Numbered from the stretch's first letter, positions 33,666-42,408 are shown. The stretch: DNA of 64,000 nucleotides from Paenibacillus_AB hodogayensis (GCF_039536325.1 NZ_BAAAYO010000006.1:186001-250000), one strand, 5' to 3'. Notes: generated by a model from the letters alone, not told the origin. Program-made: numbers and translations.

Positions 33666-35951
33666 TCACCTCCATCCTTTCAACGACGCAAGCAGCTTGA
33701 CCGCCAGCGGCTTGCCGGTCAAGCCGACCTCCTCGATCGGACCGACGCAGGCCGGGCAGCCGCTCAAGCAGCCGCATCCGACAATATGCCGCGACGCCTC
33801 GGCAATGAGCGTTTCGTGCAGCTCGTACAGACGTTCGCTCAAGCCGACACCGCCGGGGTACCGATCATAGAAAAATATCGTCGGCTGTTTGTCGTGCACC
33901 GAGCGAACCTGCGGCACGACGCGAATGTCGAACGAATCGCACATCAGATAAAGCGGAGCGAGATGAACCATCACGTTCGACAAGCCGAGCAGGGCGAACT
34001 GCAAATCGTTGGCGCTCAAGCCATCCGTCGCTTGCTCCCCGAACGTGATCCAGTACGCATTCGTATGCATTTCCTCCTCGGGCAGATGAATCGGCCCGGA
34101 GCCGATATTTTCGTGGGTGCGCAGCCGGATTTTTTTGAAAATCGTCGCTTTGGCGTTGAGCGTCACTTCCCCGAAGCGCCGTTCGGCAAGCCCGGCCTGC
34201 TCCTCCTTGTGAATGTGCAGCACTTTCAACTGCACCGCCAGATTGGCATCCGTGTAATAATCGACGTTCACCTCGCGAACGTACGCCTTCTTCTCTTCGT
34301 AATCGAGCTTCTCTACCTGGTATTGTACGCCCTCGTGGATATAGATCGCTTCCTCGTGCACAAGCGTAGGCGCGCTGAACCGGTCGACCTCGCCGATCAC
34401 GCGGCTGCCGTCGGACATGTCGATGATGACGATATTTTCCTGTGCCGCAGAGCGCAGCGAAATGTCGTGCGCCGGGAACGACTGCTCCATCCAATACCAG
34501 CGCCCTTGAACCCGGTGGACGATCTTCTCCTCGGCCAAAAACTCGAGCAACTCCGACAGCGGCTCGTCCCCGAATCGTTCGTTCTCCTCGAAAGGCAGCT
34601 CATAGGCGGCGCACTTGACATGGTCGAGCAAAATAATCAGATTATCCGGCTGAATCAGGGCTCGCTCCGGAGACCGCTCGAAAAAGTAACGCGGATTCTC
34701 GATCATAAACTGGTCGAGCGGGTTGCTACTGGCTACCATAAAGGTAATCGAGCTTTCCTGCCTCCGCCCCGCTCGGCCCGATTGCTGCCACGTGCTGGCC
34801 ACCGTGCCGGGATAGCCGTTCATGACGCATGCCTGCAGTTGGCCGATGTCGATGCCGAGCTCCAGCGCATTCGTGCTGACGACGCCGCGAATTTCCCCGG
34901 AGCGCAAGCCGCGCTCGATTTCCCGGCGCTGCTTCGGCAAGTAGCCGCCCCGATAGCCGCGAATCGACTTCGCGCCCAGCTCATGGCGGACCAGCTCCTG
35001 CAAGTACGTCAACAATAGCTCCACTCGGACACGACTGCGGGCGAATACGATTGTCTGGATGTCGTTTTTCAACAGAAAGGCGGCGATTTTGCGCGCCTCC
35101 AGCACGCTGCTCCGGCGTATGCCAAGCTGCTTGTTGACGACCGGAGGGTTGTAGAAGACGAAGTGTTTCTCGCCGGACGGCGCCCCGTTGTTGTCCACGA
35201 CCGTTACCGGTCCGCCCGTAAGCCGCTCGGCATGCTCTCCGGGATTGTCGATGGTGGCCGAGGCGCAAATGAATTGCGGCTCCGAGCCGTAAAACCGGCA
35301 AATTCGCTTCAGCCGGCGAATGACGTTGGCGACATGGCTGCCGAATACGCCGCGGTAACTGTGAAGCTCGTCGATCACGATATATTTGATATTCTCGAAC
35401 AGCTTGACCCACTTCGTATGATGCGGCAAAATCGCCGAATGCAGCATATCCGGGTTCGTCACCACGATATGCCCGGCATTGCGGATCGCCTGTCTCACCG
35501 CCGGCGGCGTATCCCCGTCGTACGTGTGCGATTTGATATCCGCTCCGAGCCGGTCGGCGATTTCGTGCAGCTCCGCGACCTGATCCTGCGCCAACGCCTT
35601 CGTCGGGAACAAATACAGGGCGCGCGAGCTCTCGTCATGCAAAATGCGGTTAAGCACCGGCAAGTTGTAGCACAGCGTCTTGCCCGACGCCGTCGGAGTT
35701 ACGGCCACGACGCTGCGGCCTTCCTCGGCGGCGCGGAACGAATCCGCCTGATGCGTATAAAGCCGTTCGACCCCTTTGTCCGCCAGCGCCTGACGAAGTC
35801 CGGGATGTATCGTCGCGGGAAAATCCGCGTAGCTCGCCGGTCGCGGAGCGATCGTCTGCCAGTGCGTGACCTGGCTCATCAGCTCGGGCGTATTGCGGAT
35901 CGTCTCGATCATTTCTTCGATAGAGGAAACTTTGCCGGTCAGCCGGTTCAT
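33666..35951 (-). CDS. mrfA: MrfA DExH helicase (YprA)
   Basis: 761-aa superfamily 2 helicase. Walker A in TPTASGKTLCYN (about 80), VIDELHSYRG (DExH), SATIDNPGEHA, QQSGRAGRR (motif VI), then a C-terminal DUF1998 region with the zinc-binding cluster CGCLSGCPAC that defines the MrfA family. It unwinds DNA for MrfB during interstrand crosslink or monoadduct repair. The ATG at 35951 follows GGGGGAGG; a good sigma-A promoter is 60 bases upstream. Confidence 0.9.
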   Translation of the reverse strand: MNRLTGKVSSIEEMIETIRNTPELMSQVTHWQTIAPRPASYADFPATIHPGLRQALADKGVERLYTHQADSFRAAEEGRSVVAVTPTASGKTLCYNLPVLNRILHDESSRALYLFPTKALAQDQVAELHEIADRLGADIKSHTYDGDTPPAVRQAIRNAGHIVVTNPDMLHSAILPHHTKWVKLFENIKYIVIDELHSYRGVFGSHVANVIRRLKRICRFYGSEPQFICASATIDNPGEHAERLTGGPVTVVDNNGAPSGEKHFVFYNPPVVNKQLGIRRSSVLEARKIAAFLLKNDIQTIVFARSRVRVELLLTYLQELVRHELGAKSIRGYRGGYLPKQRREIERGLRSGEIRGVVSTNALELGIDIGQLQACVMNGYPGTVASTWQQSGRAGRRQESSITFMVASSNPLDQFMIENPRYFFERSPERALIQPDNLIILLDHVKCAAYELPFEENERFGDEPLSELLEFLAEEKIVHRVQGRWYWMEQSFPAHDISLRSAAQENIVIIDMSDGSRVIGEVDRFSAPTLVHEEAIYIHEGVQYQVEKLDYEEKKAYVREVNVDYYTDANLAVQLKVLHIHKEEQAGLAERRFGEVTLNAKATIFKKIRLRTHENIGSGPIHLPEEEMHTNAYWITFGEQATDGLSANDLQFALLGLSNVMVHLAPLYLMCDSFDIRVVPQVRSVHDKQPTIFFYDRYPGGVGLSERLYELHETLIAEASRHIVGCGCLSGCPACVGPIEEVGLTGKPLAVKLLASLKGWR

Positions 35952-36007
35952 CGTCAACCTCCCCCTTTCGTACAAGCGAATCCCGTACAAGCGGTTCCGT
36001 TACTCCA

Positions 36008-36036
36008 ATTGTACAGAATGCACGTTCGCATGACAA
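36008..36036 (-). promoter_or_regulatory. Sigma-A promoter of mrfAB with candidate LexA box in the spacer
   Basis: TTGTCA, 17-bp spacer, TACAAT on the minus strand. The spacer contains CGAACGTGCATTCT (36016-36029), which matches 12 of 14 positions of the Gram-positive LexA site CGAACRNRYGTTYG. Confidence 0.7.
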
Positions 36037-36361
36037 CACATTCTCGCTTGCACGGACGACAAAATCATACCGCCTCAAGCGTTCCGGAGCGCAGCGCAGC
36101 GATTTCCGGCCGTGAACCGTCAGTCATCCGGTCGCATTGCCGTTAAACGTGTCGTTTACGATAGAATATTCAAACTATTCCGAATAAAACAAACTCGGCT
36201 TCTGTCGCTTCCTGCGCTTTCCCGGGAAAGTATTGTATTTCCCCAGCCGAATCGCCGCATGGCGTGGCCGTTTTCGCCGCAACGACCGATCGAGCGCAGC
36301 TCTTGGGGTGCGGTATTGCCCTGCCCGGACTTACGGTCGGCGGCCAACGCGACGACGACAG

Positions 36362-36390
36362 TTTTCATCTCGCGCGAATTGGTGTAGAAT
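36362..36390 (+). promoter_or_regulatory. Candidate sigma-A promoter of sufU
   Basis: TTTTCA, 17-bp spacer, TAGAAT, 33 bases before the ATG. Confidence 0.6.
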
Positions 36391-36423
36391 AGGAGCAATG
36401 ATGGAAACGTGAGGTGAGCGACA

Positions 36424-36861
36424 ATGTTGGAAAACCTATATAAGCAAATCGTCATGGATCATTCTAAAAATCCTCGCAACAAGGGCAAGCTAGAAGGGGA
36501 TGACTCGATCCAGTTCCCATATAAAAACCCGACTTGCGGCGATGTAATGGTTCTGTACATGACGCTGGACGAAAACCGGAACATTCGTGACGTAAAATTC
36601 GAAGGCGAAGGCTGCTCGATCAGCATGGCCTCCTGCTCGATGATGACCGACCTGGTCAAGGGCAAATCGGTCGAGGAAGCGGAACATCTGATTCATCTTT
36701 TTACAAACATGATCAAAAACGGCGAGCTGCCCGAAGATGAGGATGAACTCGGCGATGCCCTCGCGCTTTCCGGCGTTCACAAGCTGCGGGCCCGCCACAA
36801 CTGTTCCCTGCTTGGCTGGAACGGGCTGGAGAAGGCGATCAAACAGCACGTCCACTCGTAA
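36424..36861 (+). CDS. sufU: SufU-type Fe-S cluster assembly protein
   Basis: 145 aa. In Gram-positive bacteria SufU accepts persulfide sulfur from SufS for Fe-S cluster building. The zinc/active-site ligands are present: Cys in NPTCGDVM, Cys in GEGCSISMA and Cys in ARHNCSLLGW, with Asp in CGD. An extra Cys replaces Ala in SISMASCSMMTD compared with B. subtilis SufU. It stands alone here, not inside sufCDSUB, so it may be a second copy or a displaced one. Start supported by GAGGTGA. Confidence 0.85.
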   Translation: MLENLYKQIVMDHSKNPRNKGKLEGDDSIQFPYKNPTCGDVMVLYMTLDENRNIRDVKFEGEGCSISMASCSMMTDLVKGKSVEEAEHLIHLFTNMIKNGELPEDEDELGDALALSGVHKLRARHNCSLLGWNGLEKAIKQHVHS

Positions 36862-36923
36862 CGCATATCGGCTATTGCCCGGGAAAAGTAAGCAATCAGG
36901 CTCGGCTCCCGACGATACGGCCG

Positions 36924-36975
36924 TAAAACAACCCCGACTGCTTCTTATAACGAAGCGTTGCCGGGGGTTTTCGTT
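36924..36975. terminator. Bidirectional terminator between sufU and lrgB
   Basis: AAAACAACCCCG and GCTTC pair with GAAGC and CGGGGGTTTT around a short loop; A and T runs on both sides. Confidence 0.85.
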
Positions 36976-36996
36976 TTCCGCCACACATTTCCGCTG

Positions 36997-37689
36997 CTAC
37001 TGGAGCAGCACATACAGAGGTACCGCCATCAGCGACGTGACGATGCCGGACAACCCCATGGCCAGGCCGCCGGCGCTCCCCTGGAGCTCCGATTCGCGAA
37101 TGATGCGCGCCGTGCCGATGCCATGGGCGGCCGTGCCGATCGCTACACCCAAGGCTACATCGCTGCGCACGCCGACCAAACGGAGGAACGCCGGCCCAAT
37201 CATGCTGCCGATCAACCCGGTCAGTACGGTCAGCACCGCCCCAAGCTCGGGAATGCCGCCAAGCTGACGAATGATCTCGATCGAGATCGGCGAGCTGGTC
37301 GACTTGGGCAACGCCGTCAGCCATAGCTCGCGGGAGCCGCCTGCCGCCCATACGAAAAAAGCGCTGCTGGTCATTCCGCACAAGCTTCCCGCCGTTACGC
37401 CGGTCAAAATCGCGCGCAGATGCTTTCGCAGCCGCACCGCATGTTTGTACATCGGAACGCCAAGCGCCACTGTCGCCGGTCCGAGACAGAAGACGAGCAG
37501 ATCCGCCCCGCTGCGGTATGACTCGTAAGGAATTCCGAAGGCGAGCAGCAGTGCGGCCAGCAGCGCCGAGCAGAAGAAGAGCGGGTGCAGCCAGCGGTAA
37601 CGGGCATGCAGCCGCAAGGCGAAGACATAAGCGATAACGGTCGCCGTAACGCCGAACAACGGATCATTCCACAGCTCGTTTGCCGTCAT
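36997..37689 (-). CDS. lrgB: LrgB-family antiholin-like/transport membrane protein
   Basis: 230-aa multi-pass membrane protein of the LrgB/CidB family, partner of LrgA. It shows the family segments GLCGMT-like GSLCGMTSSAFFVW, TALPKSTSSPISIEI and HGIGTARIIRESE. These proteins control murein hydrolase activity and overflow metabolite (e.g. pyruvate) transport. It overlaps lrgA by 26 bases. Confidence 0.87.
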   Translation of the reverse strand: MTANELWNDPLFGVTATVIAYVFALRLHARYRWLHPLFFCSALLAALLLAFGIPYESYRSGADLLVFCLGPATVALGVPMYKHAVRLRKHLRAILTGVTAGSLCGMTSSAFFVWAAGGSRELWLTALPKSTSSPISIEIIRQLGGIPELGAVLTVLTGLIGSMIGPAFLRLVGVRSDVALGVAIGTAAHGIGTARIIRESELQGSAGGLAMGLSGIVTSLMAVPLYVLLQ

Positions 37690-38032
37690 CGCGAGCTCCC
37701 TCCTTCGGCCCCAGAGCGCCGGTCGTCTTCGCCGTGACGAGCAGTACGAGCAGCGTCCCCAGCAGCAGACTCAATCCGATGCCGAGCGCATTGGCGCCGA
37801 TGACGCGAACGAATACGATCGTGCCGACAATAAAAGGCGCAAAAAACAGCATCATATGGCGCAGCAAAAATTGCGCGCATTCTTCGACCCACTCCAGCTT
37901 GACCCAGCCGGCAAACAACGAAGCAACGAATAATATCAGTCCGATCACATTGGCCGGCAGTGGAATATGAAGCAGCCGATGCAGTAGCAGTCCGGTAAAA
38001 TGAAACGCCAGCAAAATGGCCAAACCTCGCAT
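37664..38032 (-). CDS. lrgA: LrgA/CidA-family holin-like protein
   Basis: 122 aa, four predicted helices. LGLSLPANVIGLILLF-like segment HIPLPANVIGLILFVASLF and FFAPFIVGTIVF are typical of the CidA/LrgA family. The ATG at 38032 follows AAAGGCGG by 6 bases and begins with a membrane helix. An extended -10 (TGATATACT) lies upstream on the minus strand. The LrgAB pair is usually induced by LytSR, which is not encoded in this window. Confidence 0.85.
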   Translation of the reverse strand: MRGLAILLAFHFTGLLLHRLLHIPLPANVIGLILFVASLFAGWVKLEWVEECAQFLLRHMMLFFAPFIVGTIVFVRVIGANALGIGLSLLLGTLLVLLVTAKTTGALGPKEGARDDGKRAVE

Positions 38033-38209
38033 CGCAAACCGCCTTTCCCCCAATACGCTTTTGGATAAACCAGAAAAAGTATATCATAAATGAAGGGGGA
38101 CGATAATCGCGCAACAACGATTGCCGCTTCCGAAATGGTATTGCCTTTTCTCGCAAAATGTCATATTTTTGAGGGAGCCAGCAAATATCGAAGGAGAAAA
38201 GCAAAAATA

Positions 38210-38272
38210 ATGTCGAATTTTATCAAAATTGGGCGTGCGGGGAAATGGCGCCACTTCGAGGTGCTGACATGA
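38210..38272 (+). CDS. 20-residue peptide coupled to the downstream kinase
   Basis: MSNFIKIGRAGKWRHFEVLT, basic and aromatic. Its stop overlaps the kinase ATG in ATGA, the classic coupling arrangement. GAAGGAG lies 13 bases before its ATG, longer than ideal. It could be a leader peptide that controls kinase translation. No family recognised; coding status is uncertain. Confidence 0.35.
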   Translation: MSNFIKIGRAGKWRHFEVLT

Positions 38273-40179
38273 ACGCCGCTTCCCGAATCGCGTCTTTGGG
38301 CCTGCTTTTGCTGCTTCTCCTTCTCGTGCCGGTATTGCCGGTACATGCCGCAAACTCCGTGCCCAAAACGATCATTGCCGAATGGCAGTTCCGCTGGGAC
38401 GACGACCCCGTTCAACAGCGAACGTGGGAGGAGTTGGACCGGGCGGGCGGCTGGACCACAGTCAGCTACAGCAATCCTGTACCGGACAATCCGACCCATG
38501 CGACGTCGGCCTGGCTCAAGATTGCGCTTCCCCCTCCTTCCGATTCCGGGACGGTATGGAAACAGCCGGGCCTGTTCATCGACAAGCTGTATGGCCACCA
38601 GGTGCGGATTTATACCGGAGATCGCACCCTGTATGAAGCCGACCGTCACTACACGTACGACGTATTCAAGCTCGCTCTTCCGATCGAACAGTCGGAGCTC
38701 GGCGATAGCGTCTACATGAAAATCACGACGCTGAGCGACCGGATCGGCCTTCATCATCAGATTGAGGTAACCGAATACAGTGACGGCGTTCCGCGTTTTT
38801 ACAAAAACGATTTCATCGATCTGATGCTCGGCGGTTCGCTCGTTTTTTTCGGAATCATTATGCTCGCCTGCTCGTCGTTTCTGAAAAAGTCCCAAATGAC
38901 GCGCTGGATTTCGTTATCGCTTGTCATCTTGACGACCGGCACGCTCATCGCCGCTTTCTCGCCGTTCCCTTACATTTTTATAGGGCCGTACGGTAAAATT
39001 TGCATCACGTTGTTCGATCTGTCGTTATTCATCTTTTTGCCGGCGCTGGCCTGCTTTATCGAGAAAGCGCTCGACAGCGGCAGAATCGTCCTCCTTCCCT
39101 TAGTGCGCAAATTAATGACGGCCTATTCCGGGTTCTGCATTGCCTTGTTGATTTTTAACGAGTTGAGCGATTCCCGCTATATCAAGATTTACTACTTCTT
39201 CACGTTAAACGTACTCGGCATCGTCATGATCGTCCTGTTTTCGATATTGATCGGCACTACGATCAAGCATGCGGTCAAAGGAAACCGCGACGCCCTTATC
39301 ATGTCCGGCGGCTTCGCCCTGTTTGCCGTCACGGGAATCGGCGAACTGATCTGGTTTTTTTACCACGCCAAAAACTACGACCTGTTCATCTGGAAGTGGG
39401 GCGTTCTGTGCTTCGTCGTCGCCTTCATCGTCGTTCTGGCCCGCCGCTTCGCTCTCGATCACGAGCAGGTGGTCAATTACTCCAAGCAGTTGGAGCTGTA
39501 CAACACGCGGCTGCAGCGTCACGAGAAGATGGAAATTTTAAGCGAGCTGGCGGCTTCCGTAGCCCACGAGGTGCGCAATCCTTTGCAGGTGACGCGCGGC
39601 TTTCTGCAATTGCTCCGGGAGACAGCCGAGGGCAACCCGAAAACGTATATAGGCTACGCAATGGAAGAGCTGGACCGCGCATCCGCCATCATTACCGACT
39701 ATCTCACCTTTGCGAAACCGCAGCTTGACGACGTGACCGTACTTCGCCTGTCCGAAGAGTTCCAGCATATCGAAGGCATTTTGGCGCCGATGGCCAATAT
39801 ACAAGGGGGGGAAGTTAACGTACGGCTTGCGGACGGTCTGTACATCGAAGGCAATTCCTCGAAGCTGAAGCAAGCTTTTGTCAACATCGTCAAAAACAGC
39901 ATCGAAGCTTTGAACGGCGAAGGGCGGGTCGATATATGGGCATATCGCGACAACGGAGAGATTGTTATCCACGTTAAGGATACGGGAATCGGAATGGACG
40001 AGAACGAACTATCCCGTTTGGGAGAGCCTTACTTTTCCAGCAAATCGAAAGGGACCGGGCTAGGTCTGATGGTAACGTTCCGAATTATCGAGGTCATGCG
40101 GGGAAAAATCGAGTTCAAAAGCCAGAAAGGGATCGGGACGGAAGCGATCGTCCGTTTCCCTGCCGCAGCGGCAGATTGA
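38269..40179 (+). CDS. Sensor histidine kinase with 7TMR-DISM-like membrane module
   Basis: 636 aa from the ATG at 38269 (GAGGTG, 5-base spacing). A signal peptide (to about residue 28) is followed by an extracytoplasmic beta-rich domain (about 30-185) resembling 7TMR-DISM ligand-binding domains. Seven closely spaced helices (about 190-400) and a short coiled coil follow, then HisKA with AASVAHEVRNPLQVTRGF (His about 430) and a GHKL ATPase (NIVKNSIEALN, DTGIGM, GTGLGLMVTF). No response regulator is adjacent. It is convergent with, and 170 bases from, the RiPP precursor gene. The H-box HEVRNPL resembles sporulation kinases. Confidence 0.85.
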   Translation: MNAASRIASLGLLLLLLLLVPVLPVHAANSVPKTIIAEWQFRWDDDPVQQRTWEELDRAGGWTTVSYSNPVPDNPTHATSAWLKIALPPPSDSGTVWKQPGLFIDKLYGHQVRIYTGDRTLYEADRHYTYDVFKLALPIEQSELGDSVYMKITTLSDRIGLHHQIEVTEYSDGVPRFYKNDFIDLMLGGSLVFFGIIMLACSSFLKKSQMTRWISLSLVILTTGTLIAAFSPFPYIFIGPYGKICITLFDLSLFIFLPALACFIEKALDSGRIVLLPLVRKLMTAYSGFCIALLIFNELSDSRYIKIYYFFTLNVLGIVMIVLFSILIGTTIKHAVKGNRDALIMSGGFALFAVTGIGELIWFFYHAKNYDLFIWKWGVLCFVVAFIVVLARRFALDHEQVVNYSKQLELYNTRLQRHEKMEILSELAASVAHEVRNPLQVTRGFLQLLRETAEGNPKTYIGYAMEELDRASAIITDYLTFAKPQLDDVTVLRLSEEFQHIEGILAPMANIQGGEVNVRLADGLYIEGNSSKLKQAFVNIVKNSIEALNGEGRVDIWAYRDNGEIVIHVKDTGIGMDENELSRLGEPYFSSKSKGTGLGLMVTFRIIEVMRGKIEFKSQKGIGTEAIVRFPAAAAD

Positions 40180-40204
40180 CTGCGATCGAATTGCAGGTAT
40201 TACG

Positions 40205-40228
40205 TAAAAAAAGCCGTTCACACGGCTT
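40205..40228 (-). terminator. Terminator of the RiPP-prenyltransferase operon
   Basis: Minus-strand AGCCGT / ACGGCT stem with a GTGA loop followed by T7. Confidence 0.85.
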
Positions 40229-40240
40229 CCGGCCAGACCG

Positions 40241-40284
40241 AATGGCGCGATTGTGCTAACACGCACAATGGCGCCATTCTTTTA
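40241..40284 (+). terminator. Terminator of the 38269 kinase
   Basis: AATGGCGC and ATTGTGC pair with GCACAAT and GCGCCATT (one mismatch), followed by CTTTTAT. Confidence 0.8.
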
Positions 40285-40348
40285 TCCCCGTCCCATCGGA
40301 CGGCACGCTAGCGCCTGCGGATCGGGGCTTCGCAAAGCTTTTGCGTCC

Positions 40349-40588
40349 TTACCAGGCCGCGTTCACGTCGTCTTCGCCGTCAAGCGCGTCAGCCGGGTTT
40401 TGCGGCAGAACGAGATAGAAATCGGTCGACGATTCCTCAACCACATTCAGCTTGATGCCATCCGGTACTTTTACCCCGAACGCCCCCTCGATTGCCGCTT
40501 TCGGATCGCTCAGCAGCTGCTGTTTGAACGTCGAATCCTGCCATGCTTTTTCAATAATTTGCTGTTTTAACGTTTCTTCTGTAGACAT
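40349..40588 (-). CDS. NHLP-leader RiPP precursor ending in Trp
   Basis: 79 aa. Residues 1-62 match the nitrile-hydratase-alpha-like leader of proteusin-type RiPPs: IIEKAWQDSTFKQQLLSDPK, FGVKVPDGIKLNVVEES and FYLVLPQNP are the hallmark blocks. Proteusin leaders normally continue with an acidic helix and a Gly-Gly or similar cleavage site before a long core. Here the acidic stretch ADALDGEDDVN is followed only by AAW, so the mature product would be one to a few residues with a C-terminal Trp. Start at 40588 follows GGAAGGGTGG. It is the last gene of an operon with a class I isoprenoid-synthase-like enzyme and a methyltransferase. Confidence 0.85.
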   Translation of the reverse strand: MSTEETLKQQIIEKAWQDSTFKQQLLSDPKAAIEGAFGVKVPDGIKLNVVEESSTDFYLVLPQNPADALDGEDDVNAAW

Positions 40589-40667
40589 ATATAACCACCC
40601 TTCCTTTCCAGTGTTTGGATAAGTCCAACGTCCCAAGTGTAGCATGAAACCAGGATATATTCCACTT

Positions 40668-41597
40668 TTATTTGACGTTTTTTGACGACCAGTAGGTAAA
40701 TCCACCTAATTTTAGCAATTGCAGATCTCGTTCTATAGACTCAGCGGAAAGAACTAGATGATCCGTCAAAAAAGCATGAAAGCCGACCAGCTCCGGAACG
40801 TCCGTTCCCGCTGCGGAAACGAGCCTGTGTCGTTCTTCCGCCACCCGCGCATAGCGGCCGAGAACCCCCTCCATGTAGATCGCCCGCTTCACCTCGGCGA
40901 CGTCCAGAGCGCCTGACGTTGCCCGCTCGCTGCGGATCATCGCCAGCAAGCAGTTGGCGCTCCCAAGCTCCAGATCCTCCCGCCAATCCGCACGATCGTC
41001 AGCCATCTGCAGTGTCACGAGCGTCTCTTCGACCAGCCGCGATACAGGCGCGATCCGGTCTCCCCTACCCGTAAGCAGCAGCAGTCCGGTCGAAGCGAAC
41101 TTAACCGGGCTGGCTTTGTGCGCGATGCGCAGCGGCTCGCGCAGAAACAGCTCCGGCTCGTTCTCGGCCGATACGCTTGCCGCCCATTCCTCCACGTATT
41201 GGCGGTAGTACGCCCAGAAAGGCGATTCCGCAGGGAACAGCGGGCGGTACAGCTCCAGCAGCCGGGTCTGCATCAGATTGGCCAAGGCGAGCTGCTCTCT
41301 CCATTCGGACGGGACCGTATCCATCAGGTCGTCCTGGATAAAGTAGTACAGCATGACGAAGACGTTGGCCAGCGCAAGCCGTCGGCATGTGTCGTCGTCC
41401 GCCCCCGCGGCCTCCTTGACCCAGTAAGGAAGCAGGTAACAGATGTAGTTTTTGGTGCTTTCCTTCTGCAGCGGATCGAATTTTTGCAAATAGGCCAGAC
41501 CACGCCTGTCCAATGGCGCCGGAAATTGTGCGATGGCTTCCCTCGCTTCGGCAAACAGCTTGCGCAGCTCCTCCTCGTACCCGTTCAGCCAGTTCAT
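40668..41597 (-). CDS. Class I isoprenoid synthase-fold enzyme (ComQ-like prenyltransferase candidate)
   Basis: 309-aa all-helical protein. It has two Asp-rich motifs with the spacing of trans-prenyl synthases: YYFIQDDLMD (DDxxD at 89-93) and LQMADDRADWREDL (DDxxD at 200-204, in the context of the second motif, FQxxDD). Overall similarity to housekeeping polyprenyl synthases looks low. ComQ, which prenylates the Trp of ComX pheromone, shares this fold and context next to a small peptide gene. The ATG overlaps the methyltransferase stop in ATGA, with GGGGAGG just before. It could prenylate the Trp of the neighbouring peptide, or make a small terpenoid. Confidence 0.72.
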   Translation of the reverse strand: MNWLNGYEEELRKLFAEAREAIAQFPAPLDRRGLAYLQKFDPLQKESTKNYICYLLPYWVKEAAGADDDTCRRLALANVFVMLYYFIQDDLMDTVPSEWREQLALANLMQTRLLELYRPLFPAESPFWAYYRQYVEEWAASVSAENEPELFLREPLRIAHKASPVKFASTGLLLLTGRGDRIAPVSRLVEETLVTLQMADDRADWREDLELGSANCLLAMIRSERATSGALDVAEVKRAIYMEGVLGRYARVAEERHRLVSAAGTDVPELVGFHAFLTDHLVLSAESIERDLQLLKLGGFTYWSSKNVK

Positions 41598-42364
41598 GAA
41601 GCCTCCCCGGACGGGCCGAATGCGAGCCCGAACATCGGAATGTCCATCGTCGCATCCGGTGCGGCCAGCCACGCCTGAAGCTCGTCTTCGCGTTCGTCCC
41701 CGATCGGCGCATCGAGCAAATATTCCGTGGCATGGCGCATATAGGCCCCGCAAACGAGCTTCAGCTCCGGCCTGGCGGCGCGAACAGAGTAGAACTCGCT
41801 GCGGGCGCAAACATACCCGGCCTGGCGGAATTCGAATTTCAACGCCTCCGGCACGTCCAGGAACGAACCTTTTCCCCGCAACGCCCGCCTCGACTTCCGG
41901 TACAGCGCCGAAAACTGCGGCAGCCGCGCATCGTCCCGATACCGGCTGTCGTCGTAATCGATCACGACGATCGTCGAACGCTCATGGGTATGCCGGCTCA
42001 GCCAGTCGGCGAACGACATGCGGTTGCGGATATGCAGCACGACGAGCCGGGCGATGACGACGTCGTAAGGCCCGCTCCCGTCCAACTGCTCGTAGCTGCC
42101 CTGCACGAAGCGAAGCCTGTCCTGCTCCAGGCTGGCAGCCTGCCGATGCATCTCCTTGTCCAGCTCCACGCCGGTAAATTCGGCATCCGGATACCAGACT
42201 CGCATTTGATTCAGATAGGTCCCGTTTCCGCAGCCGATATCGAGGACCTTCGCCGAACGCCCTTGCAGCAATCCGTCCCAGAACAGCTCTCTCTCCCGTC
42301 CGATAAAAAGCTCCGTTGTCACGTTCAGCATGCGGCCTAACCGGTCCGCTCTCGTCTCCGCCAC
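41594..42364 (-). CDS. Class I SAM-dependent methyltransferase of the RiPP operon
   Basis: 256 aa. SAM-binding motif I VLDIGCGNGTYLNQM (about 44-58), acidic GVELDKEMHR, and YDVVIARLVVLHI as post-I and motif II. Substrate unknown; methylation of a peptide or of a prenyl/isoprenoid product is possible. The start is GTG at 42364, 6 bases after GGGGGAG. First gene of the operon, translationally coupled to the isoprenoid enzyme. Confidence 0.8.
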   Translation of the reverse strand: MAETRADRLGRMLNVTTELFIGRERELFWDGLLQGRSAKVLDIGCGNGTYLNQMRVWYPDAEFTGVELDKEMHRQAASLEQDRLRFVQGSYEQLDGSGPYDVVIARLVVLHIRNRMSFADWLSRHTHERSTIVVIDYDDSRYRDDARLPQFSALYRKSRRALRGKGSFLDVPEALKFEFRQAGYVCARSEFYSVRAARPELKLVCGAYMRHATEYLLDAPIGDEREDELQAWLAAPDATMDIPMFGLAFGPSGEAS

Positions 42365-42408
42365 TTTCGACTCCCCCAAACGGATTATCCATGTATGTAT
42401 ACGCATCC

